Origin: Alphaproteobacteria bacterium | GTDB lineage: Bacteria; Pseudomonadota; Alphaproteobacteria; UBA6615 | Assembly: GCA_030831135.1 (NCBI GenBank) | Contig: JAURLR010000346.1 | Location: 1 to 5,188, forward strand | Length of the DNA stretch: 5,188 nucleotides | Direction of reading: 5' to 3' | In this document: one piece after another, positions 1 to 4,851 of the stretch | How positions within the stretch are numbered: position 1 is the stretch's first letter | Layout of the letters: every line of letters begins with the position of its first letter | Position numbers and translations under genes: made by a program | Notes under the pieces: model-generated | Database searches by the model: none | What the model saw: the letters and a program-made list of their open reading frames with translations, nothing else | Told to the model about the DNA's origin: nothing

Positions 1-466
1 CGAAGGTGAACTGATACTCGGTCTGGGCAAAAATGAAGGTGTTCTTGTCCGCATAGTATTTCAAGCCGATCTCCGGACCCGCCGCAAGAGTGTCGCTCAC
101 GCCGTCGCCATAGATGGCACCGACGCTGACACCGACATAGGGACGGAACTTGTCAAAATCGAAAACATAATCGACAAAGGCACGTGTCGAGCCGTTCCAG
201 TTGTCATCGCCATTCTCGACATCCACAAAGCTGAAAGACTGACGACCGCCGACAAGCCAGTTCTCCGTCAGATACTTGCCTGCGCTCCCGCTCAGGCCGA
301 AATTGTGATTGTCGAAATCATTGTTGCTTGAACCGGTTCCCGAAAGGGTGAACTCCCAGTCTTGGGCTTGCGGCCCGTAGGTATTCTGCGCATCGCGGTC
401 CATGGATTGCGCGAAGGCCGTTGCCGGCAAGACCACAAGCGCCACAGTCAGCATGATTTTTTTCAT
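1..466 (-). CDS. Outer-membrane beta-barrel protein, N-terminal part (cut by left edge)
   Basis: Reading the minus strand from the ATG at 466 gives 155 residues still open at base 1, so the C-terminus is missing. Residues 1-19 are a classical signal peptide: MKK, a hydrophobic stretch, then AFA before Q20, a good signal peptidase I site. The mature part alternates aromatic or hydrophobic with polar residues in beta-strand style (WEFTLSG at 37-43, NFGLSGSAGKYL, WLVGGRQSFSF, RAFVDYVFDFDKFRPYVGVSVGAIYG, EIGLKYYADKNTFIFAQTEYQF), with short turns and acidic loops such as ENGDDNW. This is the pattern of small OmpA/OmpW-like eight-stranded barrels of about 180-220 residues, and the dipeptide 'RPY' before a glycine-rich strand is common there. 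GGAG at 476-479 lies 9 bases before the ATG and supports the start. The role (pore, adhesion or structural) cannot be told. The barrel class is fairly secure and the exact family is not. Confidence 0.85.
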   Translation of the reverse strand, partial: MKKIMLTVALVVLPATAFAQSMDRDAQNTYGPQAQDWEFTLSGTGSSNNDFDNHNFGLSGSAGKYLTENWLVGGRQSFSFVDVENGDDNWNGSTRAFVDYVFDFDKFRPYVGVSVGAIYGDGVSDTLAAGPEIGLKYYADKNTFIFAQTEYQFTF

Positions 467-558
467 TTCCTGCTTCTCCATTCCAGGGTTTCACCACACT
501 TCAAACATGTGCGGCGGCACCGGCACGAACCGGTCCTATTGAACAGACGAAGCAGGAA
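467..558 (-). repeat. 10-bp inverted repeat flanking the barrel-gene leader
   Basis: TTCCTGCTTC at 467-476 and GAAGCAGGAA at 549-558 are perfect reverse complements, 72 bases apart. In minus-strand RNA the 3' arm lies immediately before the AUG at 466 and overlaps the ribosome-binding region. A transcript starting above base 558 could therefore hide its own start codon in this stem. Whether such a transcript exists is unknown: the weak -10 at 537-542 would start too far downstream. The rest of the 157-bp gap shows only a short ACCGG/CCGGT hairpin near 519-534 and no clear terminator. Confidence 0.35.
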
Positions 559-566
559 GAATCTGG

Positions 567-578
567 TTCCCTAGGGAA
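567..578. promoter_or_regulatory. Perfect 12-bp palindrome TTCCCTAGGGAA, candidate operator
   Basis: The 12 bases equal their own reverse complement. The site lies about 100 bp upstream of the barrel-protein ATG, in the only gap of any length before that gene. Such symmetry suits a dimeric helix-turn-helix regulator. If the weak -10-like TCAATA (minus strand, 537-542) is real, the palindrome would be centred near -42, a usual activator position; the -35 there is poor, which would suit activator dependence. The regulator is unknown. Confidence 0.4.
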
Positions 579-623
579 ATATGATGTTTTTGAGGCACTT
601 ATACATTTGTCGTCAGTGAACCG

Positions 624-1220
624 TTACCCGCGCAACCCCGACAGGGCGCTGCGCACAAACGGGTGCCGCGGGGCGGCGACATCGCGCCAGTATGCAGCGA
701 CGTCGCCGCCCAGTGCGGACAGAAACTCTTCGGCCGGGGCCGCAAGTTCGGCCTCCCTGAAGACAACACTGCGGATCGCCTCACTGGCACCGGTGTTGTC
801 GAAAAAGATTGCCAGCGGTCCGTCCGCCAGCCACAGCAGAACGGGAACCTCATGAGCCTCGCCCGCGAACGCGAAACGGGCGTTGGAGAGCGGGCGGTAG
901 GCGGCATAGCACCAGGCACGATGGGCAACCTCCGGGTCCAGACCGGCAACCGGCGCGAGCTCGGACGCATGCCTGTCCGTCTGCACCCGCACCGCATCGA
1001 AATAGGCGCCCATCCAGCGCCGCAGGCGGATGTCGAAGACCGGACAGAGGCTCAGATGCAAGGTTTTCAGGAAATCGAGACAGGCATCCGGATCGGACAC
1101 GCTGGCCGGATCGGGCGGGCGGAACAGCGGATAAACCTCACCCATCAACCGCAAGCCACGCCCCGGAACGACCGAGACCGTGTTGCTGCCGTCATATGAA
1201 ATGTCCACGCGATCCATCAT
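624..1220 (-). CDS. Hypothetical protein, 198 residues
   Basis: I do not recognise this protein. It is read from the double ATG at 1220/1217 to a TAA at 624-626. The residue mix is that of a real soluble protein. It has no signal peptide or clear membrane segment, an aromatic-rich middle (FDIRLRRWMGAYFDAVRV, then HRAWCYAAYRPL), a hydrophobic strand VPVLLWLADGPLAIFFDN around 125-142, and an Ala/Glu-rich helical C-terminus (FREAELAAPAEEFLSALGG). No Shine-Dalgarno precedes either ATG (the bases before are TTGTCGCTAG), so the start is uncertain and the message may be leaderless. It diverges from the binding-protein-like gene at 1309 across 88 bp, so the two may share control, and it points toward the barrel gene 157 bp further on. 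Long open frames on the opposite strand have unnatural Arg/Pro-rich composition, so this frame is the coding one. Confidence 0.65.
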   Translation of the reverse strand: MMDRVDISYDGSNTVSVVPGRGLRLMGEVYPLFRPPDPASVSDPDACLDFLKTLHLSLCPVFDIRLRRWMGAYFDAVRVQTDRHASELAPVAGLDPEVAHRAWCYAAYRPLSNARFAFAGEAHEVPVLLWLADGPLAIFFDNTGASEAIRSVVFREAELAAPAEEFLSALGGDVAAYWRDVAAPRHPFVRSALSGLRG

Positions 1221-1241
1221 CTAGCGACAACAAAACGCTTT

Positions 1242-1270
1242 TTGGTGCATCGTGCAAATCGCAATATCAA
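1242..1270 (+). promoter_or_regulatory. Candidate sigma70-type promoter for the binding-protein-like gene
   Basis: TTGGTG at 1242-1247 is followed after exactly 17 bp by TATCAA at 1265-1270. It matches the consensus at TTG in the -35 and at four of six positions in the -10. Transcription would begin near 1277, leaving a leader of about 32 bases. The same -35 hexamer and spacing occur before the cupin gene. The element sits in the 88-bp divergent gap, so a regulator here could also affect the minus-strand gene at 1220. Confidence 0.4.
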
Positions 1271-1294
1271 GCCGTCGCAAAGAAGACGGAAACA

Positions 1295-1301
1295 GGGGGA
1301 G
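1295..1301 (+). promoter_or_regulatory. Ribosome binding site GGGGGAG fixing the start at 1309
   Basis: The purine run ends 7 bases before the ATG at 1309. It decides against an in-frame ATG at 1252, which would add a 19-residue Arg/Lys/Ser-rich stretch unlike the family. The monooxygenase gene on the other strand uses the same GGGGGAG with the same 7-base spacer. Confidence 0.75.
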
Positions 1302-1308
1302 AAAATCC

Positions 1309-2238
1309 ATGCAGAAACTGATCATCAATGTGTTCCCGGGTGCCATCAACCTACCGCTCTGGGTGGGTGCCGCACATGGCCTGTTTGCCGCACGCGCTAT
1401 CGAAACCGAACTGGTCATGACGCCCAATTCAGTCGAACAGCTCACCGGGCTGGCCGCAGGCAAGTTCGACATTGCGATGACCGCCATCGACAACATCATC
1501 GCATATCGCGAGAAGCAGGGCGAAGTCCCGGCCGACGGCGACACCGAATTCTTCGCCTTCATGGGCTCCGATGACGCGTTCCTGCGGCTGGTCGTCCAGC
1601 CCGACATCCACAGCTTCGAGGATTTGCGCGGCAAGATTCTGACGGTTGACGCCCTGACCACCGGATTTGCCTTTGTCTTGCGCCGCATGCTCGCCCTGAA
1701 TGGCATCGACGAAGAAAAGGAAATCGAATGGATGTCGACCGGCGGCGTGTTGCAGCGCTGGCAGGCCATGATGGAACACCCCGAGCAGAAGGGCACGCTT
1801 CAGGTCACCCCCTTCGAAGTTCTCGGCGCTTCCAAGGGCCACCACATACTGGCCCGTGCCAGCGATATACTCGACAGCTATCAGGGCCTTGTCGGCGGGG
1901 CGCGCATCGCATGGGCCCGGGAGAACGCCGAAACGCTTGCCGGGTTCATTGCGGCCTATCTGGAAGCTGTGGACTGGTGCTACGCGCCGGAAAACCGTGC
2001 GGAATCCCTCGACCTGATCACCGCCAACATGCCCCAGATGTCCCGCGAGGTCGCCAATGCGGCTTGCGAGGTTTTCCTCGATCCCAAAACCGGATTTCAG
2101 CGCGACGGCAGTTTCGACATGCCGGGCATCGAGACGGTTCTGGATCTGCGCCGCGAGTTCGGACCCGCCCCCGACGACCTGCATGGACCGGAACACTATA
2201 TCGACACCAGATATCTCGAGATGGCGAAGGGCCGCTAG
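1309..2238 (+). CDS. NMT1/THI5-like (type 2 PBP fold) protein without signal peptide
   Basis: This 309-residue protein has the layout of the NMT1/THI5/TauA/SsuA-type binding fold. The start has a first strand and the ligand-proximal LPLWVGAAHGLFAARAIE (15-32), where a slow helix is followed by 'GLF...I'. Next come LTGLAAGKFDIAMTAIDNIIAY (45-66), the hinge-region segment FEDLRGKILTVDALTTGFAFVLRRML (103-128), and a C-terminal helical part ending in YIDTRYLEMAKG (297-308), all typical of the family. Unlike transport binding proteins, it begins MQKLIINVFPGA directly at the first strand, with no signal peptide or lipobox, so it should be cytoplasmic. No permease or ATPase gene adjoins it. Cytoplasmic members could be enzymes (4,5-dihydroxyphthalate decarboxylase is, as I recall, assigned this fold) or ligand sensors; which applies here is inference. 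It converges on the DoxX gene, and its TAG overlaps that gene's stop. Confidence 0.85.
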   Translation: MQKLIINVFPGAINLPLWVGAAHGLFAARAIETELVMTPNSVEQLTGLAAGKFDIAMTAIDNIIAYREKQGEVPADGDTEFFAFMGSDDAFLRLVVQPDIHSFEDLRGKILTVDALTTGFAFVLRRMLALNGIDEEKEIEWMSTGGVLQRWQAMMEHPEQKGTLQVTPFEVLGASKGHHILARASDILDSYQGLVGGARIAWARENAETLAGFIAAYLEAVDWCYAPENRAESLDLITANMPQMSREVANAACEVFLDPKTGFQRDGSFDMPGIETVLDLRREFGPAPDDLHGPEHYIDTRYLEMAKGR

Positions 2239-2606
2239 ACCAGCAGCAACAGCGCCCCGATCACCGCGATGTTCGAGAACAGGATCGACAAGTGCATGTG
2301 GCGGCGCAGGGGATCATCCATCAACCAGAAGCGGTGAAAGATGGCGCTCGCCAGAACCGTGAACACGATCAGGATGATTGCCCCGATATCCGTGTGCCAG
2401 TCAGCGGCCACCATCACGCCGCCGATGGCCTGCAGCGTGAAGCCCATCCACAAGGACGCCATGGGCATGGGCACATTCATCGCCGCCATCCGGTCGGCGT
2501 GCTGCTTCACCTTCGTGGTCGCATTGATGAGCAAGGTCCCAAGGAACAGCGTCGCAATCAGAAGCTGGCCGATAATCTCGAGAGTTGTGTGGTTGGCATA
2601 GAACAT
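2235..2606 (-). CDS. DoxX-family four-helix membrane protein
   Basis: This 123-residue integral membrane protein has four hydrophobic segments at about 9-29, 51-69, 74-91 and 106-123. A basic stretch (KVKQHADR, 32-39) lies between the first two. The conserved-looking FHRFWLMDDPLRRHMHLSILFSNIAVIGALLLL (90-122) matches the DoxX signature of a phenylalanine/tryptophan-rich end to helix 3, 'D-P', then a final helix with 'N-[IL]-[AI]-[VI]-[IG]-G'. The ATG at 2606 shares its A with the TGA of the upstream monooxygenase (TGATG). No Shine-Dalgarno is visible, so translation probably depends on ribosomes finishing the upstream gene. A longer in-frame start at 2795 would add a 63-residue Arg/Pro/Gly-rich stretch read through the monooxygenase gene, and I reject it. 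DoxX proteins are linked in other organisms to quinone-dependent oxidation and redox stress, but this member's role is unknown. The stop codon overlaps that of the convergent gene. Confidence 0.85.
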   Translation of the reverse strand: MFYANHTTLEIIGQLLIATLFLGTLLINATTKVKQHADRMAAMNVPMPMASLWMGFTLQAIGGVMVAADWHTDIGAIILIVFTVLASAIFHRFWLMDDPLRRHMHLSILFSNIAVIGALLLLV

Positions 2607-3793
2607 CAGATAAGCCGCGTTTCGGGGTCGAGGCCGAGTGTCACCCGGCCATAGGTTGTACCAGCGATATCCCAGTTCAGGGCGAGATGGCCGCTCATGG
2701 CGTGGATATCGCGAAACTTCCGCTGGGCCACATTGTCGAGAAAAATGCCCTGCCCGCCCACAGCCGTGAACAGGCGATCCACGGCTTGCCGGCACAGGCG
2801 CACGATATAGGCATGATCGCGACGCGCGCGCGCCCGTTCGGCGAGGCTCATCTCCCGTCCGGCCCGCATGGCATCCATGGCGGAGCGGGTATCACGCATC
2901 ATCAGCAACCGCGCGCTGTCGATCTCGGCAGCGGATTCGGCGATATGGAGTTGCAGGCTTTGATAGGACCCGATGGCCACGCCACGCGAAGCGCGAGTTC
3001 CCATTTCTTCCGTCACGATCTCCAGCAGGCTTTCGGCAATTCCCACCGAGGGCGTGACCAGCAGAAAGGGAACACATGGGGGATGGGGAAGCCGGTACAG
3101 CGCCGGTGCGTCGGCCTGACCGCGCTGGGCACCACTGACTGCGGCCAGCCGCCCAGGCAAGGTACGGTGCGTGGGCACGACGGCATCCACGACCGACACC
3201 GTCTTGCTTCCGGTCCCCGCCAGCCCCATGACCTTCCAGTCGTCATCAATCGAAACCTCGTCCCGCGACACGAGGCAAAAATTCGGTTCGGGCTTTCCGT
3301 CTTCACCGCTGGGCAACAAGGTCACCAGAACCAACCAGTCGGCATGGTCGCAACCGCTCGACCAGCCCCATGAACCCGTCAGCTTCCATCCACCCGGAAC
3401 GGGTTCGACCGAACCCGAAGGCGTAAACCCTGCCGAGACAAGCGCATCGGGATTATCTGCCCACACATCATCGGCGGCGCGGCTGTCAAACATACCCACG
3501 AGGATCTGGTGATCGGTGTAGACCCCGGCCACCCAACCCGTCGATGCGCAACCCCGCGCAAGCATGGCAACGATGTCGCACGCCTCGTCGAGCGGCGCCT
3601 CGTGTCCTCCAAAGCGCGCCGGTTGGCAGATACGGTGCAGACCCGCCGCCTTCAAATCCCGGATGGTGTCATCGGGAATGCGTCGCAGGGTCTCGGTCGC
3701 TTCGGCACGGGCGGCCAGAAGCGGCACAATGGCCCGCGCCCGGGCAACCAGATCGGGCGGAACAGAAACAGTTTTCACGCTGGCGTCAGTCAT
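2606..3793 (-). CDS. Flavin-dependent monooxygenase, acyl-CoA dehydrogenase fold (group D, HsaA/HpaH-C2-like)
   Basis: This 395-residue protein is the usual length for the oxygenase part of two-component flavin hydroxylases, which use reduced FMN or FAD made by a separate reductase to hydroxylate phenols or related rings. Domains in order are an N-terminal helical part (about 10-120, with ICQPARFGGHEAP at 55-67 and CASTGWVAGVYTDHQ at 82-96), a middle beta domain holding GSWGWSSGCDHADWLVL (140-156), and a C-terminal helical domain ending RDIHAMSGHLALNWDIAG then YGRVTLG (361-387). The 'WSSG-DH--W' element is the flavin/substrate motif I associate with HsaA-type hydroxylases. The glutamate base of true acyl-CoA dehydrogenases is not evident, and Asp/His-rich segments replace it, which favours a monooxygenase. 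GGGGGAG 7 bases before the ATG at 3793 sets the start; a longer frame from 3841 is less likely. It is coupled to the DoxX gene and diverges from the cupin gene. The substrate is unknown and no reductase is in the window. Confidence 0.87.
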   Translation of the reverse strand: MTDASVKTVSVPPDLVARARAIVPLLAARAEATETLRRIPDDTIRDLKAAGLHRICQPARFGGHEAPLDEACDIVAMLARGCASTGWVAGVYTDHQILVGMFDSRAADDVWADNPDALVSAGFTPSGSVEPVPGGWKLTGSWGWSSGCDHADWLVLVTLLPSGEDGKPEPNFCLVSRDEVSIDDDWKVMGLAGTGSKTVSVVDAVVPTHRTLPGRLAAVSGAQRGQADAPALYRLPHPPCVPFLLVTPSVGIAESLLEIVTEEMGTRASRGVAIGSYQSLQLHIAESAAEIDSARLLMMRDTRSAMDAMRAGREMSLAERARARRDHAYIVRLCRQAVDRLFTAVGGQGIFLDNVAQRKFRDIHAMSGHLALNWDIAGTTYGRVTLGLDPETRLI

Positions 3794-3800
3794 GAAGGCA

Positions 3801-3807
3801 CTCCCCC
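3801..3807 (-). promoter_or_regulatory. Ribosome binding site GGGGGAG fixing the monooxygenase start
   Basis: On the minus strand GGGGGAG ends 7 bases before the ATG at 3793. This favours MTDASVK as the N-terminus over an in-frame ATG at 3841 that would add 16 residues and read through the site. Confidence 0.75.
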
Positions 3808-3812
3808 GAACA

Positions 3813-3841
3813 AGTGAAGGCGGCGGCACGCCACAGGTCAA
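3813..3841 (-). promoter_or_regulatory. Weak candidate promoter for the monooxygenase-DoxX unit
   Basis: On the minus strand TTGACC (3836-3841, five of six consensus bases) is followed after 17 bp by TTCACT (3813-3818, three of six). Transcription would begin near 3806, within the ribosome binding site, giving a very short leader. Either the real -10 is elsewhere or the promoter is weak or activated. The -35 half is the convincing part. Confidence 0.28.
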
Positions 3842-3846
3842 GCCCG

Positions 3847-3875
3847 TTGGTGGATACCGGGAGTTCGACTAGACT
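3847..3875 (+). promoter_or_regulatory. Candidate sigma70-type promoter for the cupin-DUF1993 unit
   Basis: TTGGTG (3847-3852) and TAGACT (3870-3875, four of six consensus bases) are separated by exactly 17 bp. Transcription would start near 3882, 22 bases before the cupin ATG, and would include the ribosome binding site GGAGGAG at 3891-3897. Its -35 hexamer and spacer match those of the candidate promoter at 1242-1270. The element lies in the 110-bp divergent gap and nearly abuts the opposing TTGACC, so one regulator could control both directions. Confidence 0.42.
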
Positions 3876-3903
3876 TTGCATCTCGGACCGGGAGGAGCGA
3901 AAG

Positions 3904-4827
3904 ATGGACGGTGCAACACCGAAGAATCACGACAGACCTGAAGGCGACGCCTTTGTGGCCCGGGCGCGTTACTACAGCCCGGCCAACATCTTCAAGGTCG
4001 AGCGACCGGAGATTCCGCGGCATGTTTTTGCCGCCGAACTTGCAGAATCCATGGCGGATGATGCGCCGACCGGCTGGACTGCCCTCGATATCGGTGCGCG
4101 CATCGGACTGGATGAGGCGGCCACCACCCCCTTGATGCTCGCCCGCTATGGCCGCATCAACGCCGGGGAACAGCTCAATGGCGCCTTCCGGGCCAGCGGC
4201 GAATTCTACTATGTCATTCAGGGATACGGGCAGGCCGAGAAGGGCGCCGAATCTCTGACCTGGCAGACCGGAGACGTCTTCTCCTTACCCGGCGGCGAGG
4301 AAACCCGACTGACCGCGGGAGACAAGGATGCCGTCCTCCTGCTGATCACCAACGAACCCGAACTGGCCTTTCACGGCCTTGCCGCCCCTGCACCAGAAGA
4401 TGCGCCGACCCGGGCCGTCCGTTACCCGCTTGCCGATATCCGTGCAGAGATGAAACGGGTCCGCGAATCCCAGAAGGCCGATCCTGATGCGTCGGGGATG
4501 GCGCTGCACCTGACGAGTGAACGCAACGGCAATGCGGATGCCGCGCACCCCACCATCAAGCTGGCCATGAACGCGCTCGGCCCGCACAGTGTCCAGCGCC
4601 CGCACCGCCACAACTCCGTTGCCTTGACGCTGCCCCTTCAATGCGAAGGGGTCTACTCCATCATCGAAGGTCACCGCATTGACTGGCAGAAACACGCCTT
4701 GATGATCACGCCGCCTGCGGCACGCCACGAACACCACAATGAGGGTGACACGATGATGCTCAGCCTTGTTGTACAGGATGGTGGCCTCTATTTCCGGTGC
4801 CGCACCATCGGCTTCAGCTTCGACTAA
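3904..4827 (+). CDS. Bicupin, gentisate 1,2-dioxygenase-like, with C-terminal metal site
   Basis: This 307-residue protein has two cupin domains. The N-terminal one (about 75-155) keeps the fold markers GEFYYVIQGYG (99-109), TGDVFSLPGG (122-131) and a final strand AVLLLITNEP, but has no histidine between 41 and 156. It therefore cannot hold the usual metal. The C-terminal one (about 215-305) has PHRHNSVALTL (233-243) and ITPPAARHEHHNEGD (268-282), giving a likely three-histidine site H234, H236 and H275. The HRH and H-x-H-x-N-x-G motifs, and the 39-residue gap from second to third histidine, match what I recall of gentisate and salicylate 1,2-dioxygenases (ring cleavage by Fe(II)). In those enzymes the site is in the N-terminal cupin. 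GGAGGAG 6 bases before the ATG at 3904 sets the start; an in-frame GTG at 3814 overlaps the promoter and is unlikely. A dioxygenase acting on the monooxygenase product is a reasonable inference, but a non-enzymatic or isomerase role is possible. Confidence 0.85.
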   Translation: MDGATPKNHDRPEGDAFVARARYYSPANIFKVERPEIPRHVFAAELAESMADDAPTGWTALDIGARIGLDEAATTPLMLARYGRINAGEQLNGAFRASGEFYYVIQGYGQAEKGAESLTWQTGDVFSLPGGEETRLTAGDKDAVLLLITNEPELAFHGLAAPAPEDAPTRAVRYPLADIRAEMKRVRESQKADPDASGMALHLTSERNGNADAAHPTIKLAMNALGPHSVQRPHRHNSVALTLPLQCEGVYSIIEGHRIDWQKHALMITPPAARHEHHNEGDTMMLSLVVQDGGLYFRCRTIGFSFD

Positions 4828-4851
4828 TCCCGCACCCCAGGAACACAGACC

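Noticed and set aside
1272..1289. Small hairpin CCGTC-8-GACGG in the leader of the binding-fold gene.
   Set aside because: A five-base-pair stem with an 8-base loop is weak, and the likely transcription start near 1277 would remove part of it. It is not a riboswitch or terminator.
663..1321. Two long plus-strand frames (663-1199 and 809-1321) opposite the unrecognised protein.
   Set aside because: The translations are Arg/Pro-rich or low in normal globular patterning. The minus-strand frame has the more natural composition and a stop at a sensible intergenic boundary.
1429..2196. A 255-codon open frame on the minus strand opposite the binding-fold gene.
   Set aside because: It lies wholly antisense to a clearly recognisable protein, has no ribosome binding site of note, and its openness follows from GC-rich codon bias in the real gene.
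1728..2654. A 308-codon plus-strand frame overlapping the ends of two genes.
   Set aside because: It is Arg/His/Pro-rich, spans a sense gene in another frame and the antisense of the DoxX gene, and has no start signals.
2585..3373. A 262-codon plus-strand frame opposite the monooxygenase gene.
   Set aside because: Its product is rich in His, Gly and Arg without any family features, whereas the minus strand encodes an intact flavin monooxygenase.
3822..3832. GGCG-GCA-CGCC mini-hairpin in the divergent region.
   Set aside because: A four-base-pair stem in GC-rich DNA is expected by chance, and there is no T-run to suggest a terminator.
4285..4737. A 150-codon minus-strand frame opposite the cupin gene.
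   Set aside because: It is antisense to the well-supported bicupin and shows no recognisable protein.
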